64,000 nt of DNA from Macrostomum hystrix (Eukaryota; Platyhelminthes; Macrostomidae). Made by a program: the position numbers and the translations under genes. The first letter of the stretch is position 1. The number at the start of each line of letters is the position of its first letter. The notes below the pieces were generated by a model. The model had not been told where the DNA came from, did not search any database, and worked only from the letters and a program-made list of their open reading frames with translations. Positions 34,701-45,249 of this stretch are shown piece by piece. Location: the NCBI GenBank assembly GCA_950097015.1, contig CATNEN010000041.1, positions 2,087,501 to 2,151,500 of the forward strand, given 5' to 3'.

Positions 34701-37700
34701 TGTCCTGAGTGTCCGTGTTACGGCGCAGGCGACAAGGCCTTCAGACAGGCTACCAGCGTCTGGCATTTCAAGGCCCGATGTCTGTCAGTGGCCTGGAGGA
34801 CCCTGGATGACAGACCTGGGACTCTATTATACGAGCGTATTTTGCGCTTTTTTCTAGTCCATGTAGAAAGTTTGCAATGATTGTGACAGCTGGTGGTGGC
34901 TGCCATTTAGCCTCTGCCCTGCATAAAGGAGAATTTGGGAGCCACTGAGAAACCCGCGGGAATGAGCGAATGCGAATAAAAGGGCTTGCTGGAGGCCAAA
35001 GTGGCAGAGTATAGTAAACGCGTTCGCCGATCGCATCAAGGTCCTTGAATTCGAATCGGCGAGGCCAAATTCATTTGAGGCGCCTGAGGGCCAATCTTCA
35101 AGGCCCATCGCGAGTGTTCACTGCTTGAAAATGTAAGGCAGGTGTACACCCCTGTGTGCGTGTGTGCTCATTGTGTGATGAATGTGAGTACCCACAGCCC
35201 AACCGCAAATATCGTGCCTCTCGCAGTGGTTGGGATATTTGCCACCGCCTCTCCCCGTCTCGCAGCCTGTGCCGCCTGCTTCGACGGTCAGCGGTGCGAC
35301 AAGCTCACTGGCCAGTGCAACTGCCCGCCCAACACCCGCGGCCACAACTGCAAGTCCTGCGTCTCCGGGCACTGGAGCTTCGACCCGGTGCGGGGCTGCC
35401 TGCCCTGCGGCTGCCACTCGGATGGCTCGGCGACCACGGACTGCGACTTAATTAACGGCAGCTGCACCTGCCGCCCAGGCTTCACCGGTGACCGCTGCGA
35501 CCGGTGCCAGGCCGGTTTCTACGGCTTCCCTAGCTGCACCAGGTGCCGCTGCAGCCTGGAGGGCGTGCTGGAGGACAAGCGCGACGTCTGCATGCCCGAC
35601 GGCTCCTGCTACTGCAAGCCGGAAGTGACCGGGCGCGAGTGTCTCGACTGTGTCCAGGGCACCTTCGCCCGCCTGGTGGGCTACTCAAGAGGCTGCGTCG
35701 GCTGCTACTGCAGCGTCACGAATTCCACGTGCCGCTCAGACCCTGGCTGGCAGAGGACGCAGGCGCTTCGCCGCCAATTCCGCCTCTCGATCGACCGGCA
35801 GCCAGGAGAGTACGGCGTCCCCGCCGACTCTGGTGCGGAGGACCATGCCATCCACGGCAACATCGGCTACCTGGACATTCCGTTGAGGCACTTTGTCTCC
35901 CAGGTTGACGGAAATCAAACGGCCATGGGCGACCTGCTACACGAGTTCGGCTCTGAAGTCGCCGTTGTCAACGTGAGCTGCACACCCAGCTGCGGCCAGC
36001 TGAATAACCGCGCCAAGTTGAAGTCCCTTGGGCCCGCTCTGGCGGAGCTGCTGCTCACGTCGGACGGAAGTGTCGGACGCGAAGTGGCCGAAGCCAGCGT
36101 GAGAGTCGTGCTCACGGAGGACCACTGGAGCCTGCAGAACGGCCAGCCACTGAGCCGGATGTGGCTGATGCACTTTCTTAAGCGGACGGTCGGACTGCGG
36201 GTTTACCTGTTCAACGCCACAGAGAGTCCTGTCGTCAGCGCCAGAGTGAGCGTGACGGTCTTCGCGAACAAGAAGACCGGCCTCCAGATGGGCGAGGTGG
36301 AATCCGTGGAGAGGTGCGACTGCCCTCATCCGTATGTTGGCCTGTCCTGTCAGGTGAGTCTCTTGAGTTGCCTATTCGATTTATTTCCGACAGTCAAATA
36401 TCTCGCTATCATCGAACAACCTGTTTACAGAGATACGAGCCGGGCTACTTCCCTAGAACCGTGAACTACAGCAGTAAGAGCGCGGGGTCAAGCTTGTGAT
36501 AATACTCATAGGTATTGTGGCTTGGAAATGTAGAAGTTGGTTAATTTAATTTTGAAGGAATATACATTTTAAATTGCAGTACTCTGCTGAGTATCATTCA
36601 GAGAGTATAGCTTTTCGCGCTACTCCGCAGACTTGCTGCCACCGCGCGAGAAGCCGCAGCCATGCCCCTGCAACGGCCATAGCATGCAGTGCAGCCTGAA
36701 TGGAACTTGCATGAACTGCGCGCACAACACGACGGGGACCGAGTGCGAGGTCTGCCTGCCTGGTTACTACCGCCTGGACAGCAATGACAAAAGCAGCCCC
36801 TGCCTGGCCTGCGCCTGTCCCAGTGAGATGTACAGCTACTCAAGCGATTGCATCTATCTGAAGGCAGACGCGCAACTGCTGTGCATTGCCTGTCGCAACA
36901 ACACATACGGCAATCGTTGCGAGACCTGCGCGCCGAACTTCTTCGGTGACCCGACGTCGGGTGTGCCCTGCCAGCCCTGCGGCTGCAAGCAGGACGGCAT
37001 CCAGCCAGGCACAACCTGCCACCCGATCACAGGCCAGTGCCAGTGCTTGCCCAGCATCGAGGGCCGCGACTGCAGCAACTGCAAGCCGGAGCATGTTGTC
37101 AGCGGCGGTCGCTGCGTCTCCTGCAACGACACCTGCACTGGCACCCTCATAGAGCGAGTCAAGAGACTCACATCTGAGCTCGGAAATGTTCGGAACGTGG
37201 CGTCGAAGCTATCGCTGGCCCAGATCGGGCGGGTTGGGCAGCTGGAGACACAGCTTAACGACACTGAGAGAGCGATCCAGCTGCTTCAGCCCGGAGGCTT
37301 TGACCAGCTGCGGGCTGAAGTCGAAAGCCTCACGGGCCGCTGCTGGGCGTCGCTCAACCAAAGCCTACCAATTAGGCAGCTAGCGGACGACATCAAAGTG
37401 CTGGCGGAGACAATGCTAAACACGACCCGCGGCATCTTTTTGGAGCTAGACCCCCTCGGACAGAACGCAGCGAACGTCAAGGTCATCATTGAGGCTCTGA
37501 TCAGTGGGCTCACATCGAATAGAAAACTGCAGGAGTTGGACCGCGATTCCAAGGAAATCGAATCTCGCGTCAGCAGCGCGTGGAAAAATCGGCTGCAGCC
37601 GTACATCAGCGCATTGAAGAGCCAACTTGGCAGCAACCGCAGCGCTGAGCAGCTGGAGAGACTGCGGTCTATCCTAGCAAACTTAAATGACACGGTCAGC

Positions 37701-40700
37701 ATGAACGCTCCATTCCTGAGAGCCTATCTGAATGGGATTATCGCACTGAGCCGAACGGCGCTGGGCTCACGGGACCGAATCGAAGAGCAGCTCCGAAATC
37801 ACCAGGGCGGCATTGAAGTACTGCTGGTTGTCAGCGCGCAAAATCAGAGGGATATTGAACGGACCAAAGATCTAGTAAAGGAGGTTCAGAGCCGTCTAAA
37901 CACTTCAGACATAGAGCTGAATGGAATGAATGTTACAGAATTGCTCAACTTCTTGGCGAGGCTGCGGGCTGCTCGTGAGAAGCTCGATGATCATTTGCGG
38001 AGGGGTTCGGCTCTTTCTGATTCCGAGTTGAACAGACTGCGCGATGCCGTAGATAAGGCGGTGCGGCCGCTGCAGAATATACACGATCGCTTGAAAGACC
38101 TGGTGGCGAGGAATGCCACTGAGGTCGTGGATCCATGGGCTGCCATCAAGCAGGAAATCGACCGTCTCAAGCAGATTGCAAATAATGCAAGCGAAACAGC
38201 ACACAGCGCATTCGGCGACCTGAGGAGCAAGCTGCCCATTGTGAACCAGCTGAAGGAAGCCAACAGACAGGCGGAGAAAAAAGCTGATGAGCTGAGAGGT
38301 CGTCTGAACGACCTGACGAGCCGTTCGGCCCAGCTCAAAGCGCAGTTTGAGCCCAAAAAAGCGGCGTTGCTGGCTCAGGAAGCCGAGGCGTTGCGCATCC
38401 GAATCGATAATGAAAACGTCACTTACCAACTGCCAACCGTGTCTGCGACACAGCAAATGCGAGTCGAGCTCAGGACCAATCGTACGCGGGGGATAATTAA
38501 CCAGTACAACTCCCAGTTTCGAGATCTGCAGGCCATGCGAGACTCCCTGAACATTTCCGGCCCCACAAAGGCGGTCAGTCTCACCAAGATCGAGCAGATG
38601 CGGCGCAAGCTGCAGCTGGATCTCAGTCGGGTTCGCTCTTTGCTCCATACTGTCAGGGGCTCGCTGAACAAGATTCGAACCCCGGCATCGACCATCGTTG
38701 AGCCGAGGGAGCAGCACTGTGTGCGCCAAGTTCCACTAACGATGCTGGCTGATCAACAACTGCGCACTCTGTCCTTCAGGTTCCAGATGTTTCAATTGAA
38801 CTCTAAGGACTCCCTGCCGAAGGAGATTCTAGCCAGCGTTTTTAACCCGCTGACAAAGTCCATCATTGCCCTGACTGTTCACTGCGCCAAGCATTTTCTA
38901 GTTGGAGACAACGATGAGCAGTCGAACTGCAATGCCCGGCTGCACTTCGGCACTGGCCTTGATTTGAGCTCCGAACTGCTGACCGTCCCCGTACGATTCA
39001 GCCCGACTGTTCCAATGTGGTACGAGGTCACCCTGGACTTGAGGACCTCTCATGTCACGCTTAACTATCTCTACGATGGAAACAGAAAAGCTTCGCAAAG
39101 TGAAAACTGCAGGAACGAAAAGCAGTTCGTGAGCAGGCTCGGATCGCTAGTCTTCACCACTGAAAGCTTGCTTTACCAAGGCGGGCTGCCTCCGGGAGAA
39201 GAGCAGCTTCAGGAAATGTTTAGCGACTACCGGAACGGCACCCTGTTCATGCATGAGGTACTAGTGAACAACCTGCCGCTATCTGCCTATGATTACACTA
39301 ACTACATGGATCCTGGCTGTGCATCGGTTCGACTCGACAAGAAGTTCCCAGCGAGAAAGTATCCCATTGTGAGACAGCAGACGTATAGCAGTCTTGACTG
39401 CATCAAATCATTTAGCCTTCCCATCACGGAAAACTATTTGAGAGAGCGAGCCTACGGCTTTGACGGTTTTTCCTACTTTATGCTGACCATGTACAGGCCC
39501 TTTGAGATTGGCTATTTTAAGTTGACAGTCAACCTGACCTTGGTGAGCGTTCCTTTCGGACAAGAGACTGTGCTGGCTCTGCTAAGAATAAACGAAATGA
39601 ATAAAGGCAACACAACCCATCTCTTGACTTGCGACGGAGCATTGTGGTATTTCTACACGGTTGACCCACATGGAAAAATCGACAAGCAAAATGTGTCGCT
39701 TACTGCAAATACTCTGCTCCAAGTCATAGTTAAGACAGACATTTTCAGTGCGACTATGGGGCGAAGATTCGAGAAGAGAAAATACGGCATGGAGTTCATC
39801 GATCTCTACATTGGCGGCGCACCGAAGGAAGTTCTTCGCAGCTTGGGCCTCGAACGAATGCGCGGCTACCGCGGCTGCCTACCGATGTTCGTGCCGGACA
39901 AAGCGGCCAAGAACGTTTATTACGGAGCATCAGTAGGCACAGTCATGACGTCGCATCCATCAATCAATTGCAGCAACTGGGTCCAGGCTTTGCACAGAGA
40001 CGCTGCATTGGTGGCCACAGTGCCGATCGAGATCCCAGCTGAGCAGCTGCCAGACCTGGAGCACTGGAGCTCCGTTCGCCTGCGGTTCTCAGGCGGACCC
40101 GTCACGGGCGGCTACAAACTATTTTCACTGGGCAACATGCTGAGCCTCGAAGTCACGGCAGATGGACGTCTGCGGCTAAAGTCCTCACCGACCAACGGTA
40201 TCAGGCGAATGCGGCGAATGCGACGCCGTAGGCGACGTCGAATGCGCAGTATGCGACGGCTGCTTCGACTGCGACGACTGCGCCGCTCCATCGAGAAGGT
40301 TGAAGAAGGCCGCGAGTTTTTGCTGACAGGACCGAGCTGGAAAACGGGTGGTCGCGCAGTGCAGGTGGAGCTGCAGTTTCAAGATACGCTGGACAGCCGG
40401 CGCAAGGTGCTGCTGCTTATTGTCGACGGCAATTTTATCGGCGGTCTCTACCTCATTGGCAAATTCGGCAAGCTGCGCTGGACTGGGGCCCCGGACGGCG
40501 CCTCCCCTGCGGCTACAGAAAGCTTAGTGCGCGTGCACCAGTTCCTTGTTGAGTGTCGCATTTCGGGAAGGCAAAACGAGACCAATTTGCTGCAGGTGCG
40601 ATAAAATATCAATTTAATAAATTGAGTCTTAATTTTTGCTAATTACGAGTACAAGCATTATATTTTTTTTAAATTGTTTGCGTCTCTTCAAATTTCAGTT

Positions 40701-42024
40701 ATTAGAGAGAATGGGCGCCCAGCTCTCAGACCTGAAGGCGCCGATTAACGAGTTCTTCAGACAGTCCGCTCTCCGTGACACCATCAGGAGGCCAAAGGTT
40801 GATAGCTGCGACTCGGAGGCGGGAAGCGGCGCGGTTCGCGTGTTCGCAAACGCCGCGGACCTTCTGAGTCGGACAGAAAGTCAGCCGGTAACCTCGGTGT
40901 CGGGCTATCTTCGCGCGATGGCCACCCCCGGCAGTGCCGACTCGCGGCTGCTGCGGCTCAGCTCAGCCGACGGCTCCAGCTTCGTTGAGCTGCTGCTGAC
41001 AAGCCGACGAGCGGTGCGGATCAACGTAGAGCTCGGGGGCAGCGAGCTGGGTAACTCGAACTATGCCCCAGTGGACCTGCAGGACACCGCCTGGCACAAG
41101 TTCAGCCTGGAAAGGCAAAACTTCAGTGAACGGCCCAGTGAGCATTTGAAGTTGACACTGGACGGGCGGGAGATGCTGCTGCCGGTGCGCATGCCGAACC
41201 TCCTGGTGGTCACCTTCGCCAACTGGACCGGCTGCCTAGCCGGTGTGCAAATCAACGGGGCGCCACTGGACACTGGGCCGCTGCGCCAGTCCATCGGGCG
41301 GCAGTGCCCGTGCAGGAGCCGCCTGCTGCCGGCGGCTTGCATCAGCGCCAGCGACTTCGAACTTGCGGGCTCTAGCGGCCCTGGCCGCCTGCTCGAGCGA
41401 CCGCTGGTTGCCTCCGACCCCATCAAAGCGCACGATGAGCTGATTATCAGCTTTGAGTACAAGGTGTCCGAGAAGCACGCCGGGCGGTACGGCTCGCAAT
41501 ACATCGATCTGATCTCGGGGCGTCTGGGCTTGAGTAGATCAACCGCAAACGATTTGTCCTTTAGAGTCCAACTGCAACAGGACCCCAACTCTGGTCTAGA
41601 CTCGGCCACTGTTGAAATCCAAGGCTCCGCGATATCTGACCAACTGCCACGGTCAATCAGCAAGGACTTCAAGAGCTCGCGAAGGAGTCAAAACGCACTG
41701 ACTGTTCGGCTGAAGAGACGGAATTACGAATCATACGCGATGCTGTATGTGAGCATCGAAAACGGCACGGATGCCGAAAGAGAGATGCTGACGCTGACGG
41801 ACTCCTGGCACTCAAAGACACCGCTGGGCAGCGCATCCATCTCCTTCACATCGGACGGAAAGGTCGATGCCAGGTTCTACGGCTGCCTGATTGGGCTGAA
41901 GCTAACGCAGCTCATGGACAGCACAGTGGTGGCTGAGCTGCAGCCAGACTGGCGGGCTGTTGACACCTTGGACAATCATGAGAACCTGATGTACCTGCCG
42001 GAGAGATCCTTCTACAGTACTTGA
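24043..42024 (+). CDS. Laminin alpha chain, eleven coding exons, complete
   Basis: A secreted basement-membrane subunit that assembles with beta and gamma chains through its coiled coil and binds cells through C-terminal LG modules. Exons: 24043-24100, 24571-25220, 25620-25751, 26145-26771, 28587-29171, 29262-30055, 32653-33161, 35266-36353, 36431-36473, 36631-40595 and 40699-42024. Every junction is GT/AG and the phases join through to a TGA stop, giving 3258 aa, near the 3075-3120 aa of vertebrate alpha-1 and alpha-2. Order: signal peptide, LN, LE repeats, domain IV, LE repeats, second domain IV, LE repeats, coiled coil, LG modules. Two domain IV modules plus LN point to the alpha-1/2/3/5-like class rather than beta or gamma, which lack LG. 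Introns 4, 6 and 7 hold minisatellites, and introns 6 and 7 also hold SINEs. Confidence 0.93.
25752..26144 (+). other. Laminin intron 3, GC-rich
   Basis: A 393-bp intron, strongly GC-rich with a nine-G run near 25838, starting with the donor GTCAGTGG. Nothing else is recognised. Confidence 0.5.
26145..30055 (+). CDS. Laminin alpha exons 4-6: LE repeats and first domain IV
   Basis: Exon 4 begins YYSIKNIEVGGSC and holds cysteine-rich LE modules with the usual C-x-C-x-G pattern. Exon 5 (28587-29171) is mostly domain IV: YPVVDQEYMALKLPG, YYWRAPEEYLRDLHTAYGG, LVIGFEDTS. Exon 6 completes it and adds LE modules such as CNNTEGERCERCRPGFYGNP-type repeats, ending in phase 2 at ATTTGCAG|GTGTGC. Confidence 0.92.
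26772..28586 (+). other. Laminin intron 4
   Basis: A 1.8-kb intron with donor GTGGGC and acceptor accatcccgcag. The first 1.3 kb is GC-rich single-copy sequence without coding support; the last 450 bp is a minisatellite. Confidence 0.6.
28125..28570. repeat. 21-bp minisatellite in laminin intron 4
   Basis: About 21 copies of a 21-bp unit, ccgctgactcactctgaacg plus one base (a/c variants; gcctgac and ccatcc forms). It ends about 15 bp before the exon 5 acceptor. Confidence 0.95.
30125..30670. repeat. 23-bp minisatellite in laminin intron 6
   Basis: About 23 copies of a 23-bp unit with ttccctgctaaacagtccag and variable dinucleotides (gtac/gtcc/gccc). It begins about 70 bp after the exon 6 donor. 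Confidence 0.95.
30671..31369. other. Single-copy part of laminin intron 6
   Basis: No gene or repeat family was recognised. A run of 14 cytosines lies at 31264-31277. Confidence 0.5.
31370..32190. repeat. 28-bp minisatellite in laminin intron 6
   Basis: About 29 copies of a 28-bp unit with cttcaaaacccgccctgctg and variants gaaccctcc/gaacccacc/caaccctcc. The array resumes for one partial unit at 32575, after a SINE insertion. Confidence 0.95.
32191..32574 (+). mobile_element. tRNA-derived SINE with perfect target-site duplication (copy 1)
   Basis: The element spans 32204-32561 (358 bp) and is flanked by identical 13-bp copies of taaactctttctt at 32191-32203 and 32562-32574. The head has RNA polymerase III promoter boxes: tggcagagcgg (32214-32224, A box) and ggttcgattcc (32258-32268, B box). 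A unique body follows, then a short ATT-rich tail (aattattatt). It sits inside the 28-bp minisatellite of laminin intron 6. The A box resembles that of a serine/leucine-type tRNA. Confidence 0.88.
32653..36473 (+). CDS. Laminin alpha exons 7-9: LE repeats and second, diverged domain IV
   Basis: Exon 7 continues LE modules (CRCLPNFVGAKCGAC to SGCT). Exon 8 starts inside an LE module and, from residue ~1284 to ~1454, holds a second domain IV that keeps FRLSIDRQPGEYG, GNIGYLDIPLRHF and SRMWLMHFLKRTVGLRVYLF-like strands but is more diverged than the first. It then returns to LE (CDCPHPYVGLSCQ). Exon 9 is only 43 nt (RYEPGYFPRTVNYS). Confidence 0.88.
33226..33440. repeat. Degenerate ~10-bp repeat in laminin intron 7
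   Basis: Imperfect repeats around cctacccgacctac, old and diverged, starting 65 bp after the exon 7 donor. Confidence 0.7.
33870..34330. repeat. 50-bp minisatellite in laminin intron 7
   Basis: About eight copies of a 50-bp unit with gatcatgtagtgagtgttca, flanked by shorter degenerate pieces such as ttagttaggtca on both sides. Confidence 0.93.
34998..35172 (+). mobile_element. tRNA-derived SINE, diverged and 3'-truncated (copy 2)
   Basis: Matches copy 1 from gtggcagag through acgcgtt, the ggcgaggcca head end, gagggccaatctt and caggtgtacac, to gtgtgtgctca. The B box is degraded (aattcgaatcgg). The body has internal deletions and no ATT tail is seen. It lies about 95 bp before laminin exon 8. 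Confidence 0.75.
36631..40595 (+). CDS. Laminin alpha exon 10: last LE repeats, coiled coil, LG1-LG3
   Basis: A 3965-nt exon. It opens with LE modules (PCPCNGHSMQC to CVSCNDTC), then a heptad-rich coiled coil from residue ~1670 to ~2182 with no proline-rich break, where the three laminin chains join. CVRQ near 2185 marks the start of the LG region. LG modules end with the typical GYRGCL motif near 39860. LG3 carries an arginine-rich insertion at about 40200-40295 (residues ~2686-2718). Confidence 0.88.
40699..42024 (+). CDS. Laminin alpha exon 11: end of LG3, LG4 and LG5
   Basis: Contains LG hallmarks: DTAWHKFSLERQN, WTGCLAGVQINGAPL, then YIDLISGRLGLS, DGKVDARFYGCLIGLKL. It ends ERSFYST and TGA. 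A linker with CPCRS and AACIS lies between LG4 and LG5. In known laminins these last modules bind dystroglycan and heparin. Confidence 0.85.
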   Translation, partial: LLERMGAQLSDLKAPINEFFRQSALRDTIRRPKVDSCDSEAGSGAVRVFANAADLLSRTESQPVTSVSGYLRAMATPGSADSRLLRLSSADGSSFVELLLTSRRAVRINVELGGSELGNSNYAPVDLQDTAWHKFSLERQNFSERPSEHLKLTLDGREMLLPVRMPNLLVVTFANWTGCLAGVQINGAPLDTGPLRQSIGRQCPCRSRLLPAACISASDFELAGSSGPGRLLERPLVASDPIKAHDELIISFEYKVSEKHAGRYGSQYIDLISGRLGLSRSTANDLSFRVQLQQDPNSGLDSATVEIQGSAISDQLPRSISKDFKSSRRSQNALTVRLKRRNYESYAMLYVSIENGTDAEREMLTLTDSWHSKTPLGSASISFTSDGKVDARFYGCLIGLKLTQLMDSTVVAELQPDWRAVDTLDNHENLMYLPERSFYST

Positions 42025-42947
42025 CAGTTAGTCACATGAACTGCTCCGCGGTTCTCAGGATCTCCCCAAGCTATGCCCAAATTTCCCTAAGCAAGGCAAA
42101 ATACTTGAGCATTTGTCTCAGCAAATATTTCCGAAACGGACAATTTCCCAAACTGGATATATAACATACATTGAAAAATGGCCCACATCCATATCAACAG
42201 TTTTTTATCCCATGAACCAATTGTCTATGGTCCGAGAGCAGTGGCGCATGCCGTCTCAGCTTTCAGCTCTACCTGCCCCAGTGGGGTCACCAGCTTTGCA
42301 TATCCGGGTTGCATCCGATTCATTCTTTAGATCGCGTGGTCTGATCACGGAAACCGTGTTTGTACTTTTATTCCTCGCAGGAGCTCTGCAGATTTCAGCA
42401 GAGGTCATTTAGTTCTATTGCTGAGTGATTCGTGCTTCTAGTGCTAATAACAATGATACTTTTACTGCTGCTACATGATATAACGCCGATATCTTAGTTC
42501 TATTTAACTTAATCCGTGTACCTAAAACCTTCCGTGTACCTGAGCCCTTATTACTAGCCGGCGATATTGCAACCAAATAGACGGATCAATTCATTATAAT
42601 TTACAGTTGGCGCTTGTCATCCACTTTTGATTTACTCATTAAACAGTACCAAAAGCACAAATGTACCTGCGTGAGCGCACCGGCTGTGCTGCTTTTAGTC
42701 GACCTATAAAATTGGAGTTGATGCTGACAATAAGTTCGGACTAAATATATTCGGTGTATAAACCATCCTGAACTTTCGGCTCTGATCCAGGTGTTAATTC
42801 AGAGCGTTATTGCGACGATATTAAGCTACGAGTAGAAAAATTTTAACGTAAACTACGAGCTAATTTTAGTGACGATTTCCTAAAAAACACATTTCGCTAC
42901 AAGCAACTGCAGTCCCAGAAATCGGTCGATGAGAAGTCACATATTCT

Positions 42948-43310
42948 TCACACACTGCACTTAACGTATGTATAAAAGAATTTAGGTATCAAATTTTTAT
43001 GTGTAATTAATAGGACAGCAATAGTTAAGTTTAACAATCGCAGGTTTACGCTTTGCCCTTGGACCTCCTCTTCGGAGGAGTGACAAACGGCCTCCCCAAT
43101 CACCGCGTCTGAGCAGTGCGCTGTGAAGTGTGAGTGCGAAAGTTTCGCAAGTTCGCAAAACAGCGCACAAGTACCAGGAACACTACGCTCGTAGTAGTTG
43201 TCCTTGCCCAGTGGCAAAGCCGAGTTTGACAGAATTAGCGCAACGAGCCACGATATGAAAATTTGAATGACATAGGCATTGAAGCTGATATTTGTGAAAT
43301 CAGTCAATAA
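42948..43310 (-). CDS. Doubtful exon of a small secreted or membrane protein
   Basis: An open frame contains a hydrophobic stretch (YVIQIFISWLVALILSNSAL) followed by a short cysteine-containing segment (GTCALFCELAK, HCSDAV, AVCHSSEEE). It looks like a signal peptide with a small mature peptide, and a possible acceptor (cacaaatatcag) precedes it. There is no in-frame ATG near the hydrophobic start, and no family is recognised. Confidence 0.18.
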   Translation of the reverse strand, partial: LLTDFTNISFNAYVIQIFISWLVALILSNSALPLGKDNYYERSVPGTCALFCELAKLSHSHFTAHCSDAVIGEAVCHSSEEEVQGQSVNLRLLNLTIAVLLITHKNLIPKFFYTYVKCSV

Positions 43311-43406
43311 CTTTTCACTCGGAAATGAGGGACACATGCATACAAAATTACACATACAAGTAGTACATGGATGCCACGTTTTAGCGCATAGAAATGGAAA
43401 GAGTAA

Positions 43407-43475
43407 GGGTTGTAGCATAGTGGATAGAGCGTCGGACTCACGACTTAGAGGTCGGAGGTTCGATTCCTAACTTCA
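43407..43475 (+). mobile_element. tRNA-like sequence with A and B boxes (pseudo-tRNA or SINE head)
   Basis: A-box-like tagcatagtgg starts at 43413 and ggttcgattcc lies at 43457-43467, a tRNA-like distance. The D, anticodon and acceptor stems do not pair well, so a working tRNA is unlikely. It differs from the SINE copies at 32204, 34998 and 56722. Confidence 0.5.
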
Positions 43476-45249
43476 CTGCAGCAATAGCTGCGGTTCTGCT
43501 GTCAGCTGCAAATATGACTCGATTTGTTATCATTTATTTATACTACTACCTGATTGTCAAATAATTATTGTCACTATGTGATTAGAAACCACAGGAAAAA
43601 TTTCATTTCTCATTTCGATACCCATTGGAGACAATGGACACAGAACTCAAGCAAGCTGAGTCACTTCACTTCTAATATTATTTTAACTTTTAAGCTATAT
43701 TATTTAGCCGAAAAATATGTACAATAAATATGTAACCCGGAGTTGAGACGTACTCTATCCTCGTTTAGACTAGGAAACCATGATCTAGATTATGTAGTAA
43801 GTGCAAAATAGAAGTGGAAAACGAGGTCCACTTCTAATTTAAGTGCACCGCAAGTTCGAATTCTAAAAAGAAAATTTCAGGAAAACTCCTAATTTCACGT
43901 CCCTAACAGCAGCAGATAAATCCCGAACAGGACAAGACGACAGGGAAACCACTAGCAAAGTACATCATCATAGAAATATCTGAAATAAGGGAACAGCTGC
44001 CCTGAAGCTACTAACATTAAAATAATTATCAGGACGATATACTATTAAATTTGATTCCTGTTGTCCCTCGCGTTTTTACTCTTAGTTTTAACTCCCATGC
44101 GCGCTTCCGTACCAGTTCAGTAAATATATATTTTTAAATATCATTTCTATATCTAGCCATTCAATAGCGTTGACTAGCGTTAATTTACCAGTTTGATGGC
44201 GTGGTTGACAAACTACCCAAGCCCGAAGAGAATCCTAGACAAACCGAAGGGTTTAAAGCTAGTAGGTACTGTTGTCTGAACACCGGTGCGGTGTGGTACC
44301 AATCGTTTGAAAAGCACGAGCAAATTGAATATGCGTTAGCTAAATAGCAGTAATGAAGCTGATTTGTCAGTAGACAAACGCAAATGATCAGCTCCAAGGC
44401 CTCAAAGGCGAGATTCGCCAATCGGCGGCAAGCTGTTCGTCAGAATTTTATTTTCGATGACGACAGTAAGCGCAGTTTAATAAATTGTGTCTCTGTGACC
44501 AAAGTAATTTAAGATTTATTATAGTTTAATGGATTTGAGATCGCCTTTATTTAAAGCGATAAATTGTTGTCTCATTGTCTGTTGGGATTTCTCCAACCCT
44601 TTACTAAATATCAATTTGTAAGCCATTTTGTTTAAAACTTCTCTCCTTCAGGTCAGGGTTTAGGCAACCGAGCCAGGAAGCTCTCTGATTGGCTTGGGCT
44701 CTAGTCCAAGGTTAGACTAAGGGTGATGGGCGAGGGCCTCATTGGCTGGTCAAAAATTACCCTTTGTTCGACACAGCGGCATGGAAAAATATGCACGGAA
44801 GCAATACATAAATATGAAATAACCTATAATTAATTGTGTTACAAGCATATTAATAATGTAAAAGAAAAAACTACGGAAAAAAGCACACAACTAAACTCGG
44901 CAAAAAATAAAAAACGTTAATAGTTAAAATAGAATTTAACAAAATACATACGGAAGCTACTTTTGCGGATGCTTGGTAATTTTCAAAGGACAACGAACTT
45001 TATCGCAAAGAATCATCATCTAGTGCTACACTTATATAACAGCTAGTTTGATGGGCGATAATAGCCTACACATAGATACAAAACAAGAAAAAAATGGTGG
45101 TGACAGCGTTATAGTTTATTGTTAATAAAAGACTTTAAAACTCTAAAAAATAACGCTATCTGCATTAGCTTTAGGTGTCTAAAACGATTTCGACGTGTAA
45201 AGTATAGGTGCATTGTAAAACTGTCACACGCAACCGAAAAAAGCAAGGC

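Larger units (their letters stand above)
42025..45249. other. Convergent spacer between laminin and the left SEL1/MYND copy
   Basis: AT-rich with no tandem arrays. Apart from the tRNA-like element at 43407 and a doubtful open frame at 42948-43310, nothing is recognised. No clear AATAAA was found close behind the laminin stop. Confidence 0.5.
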
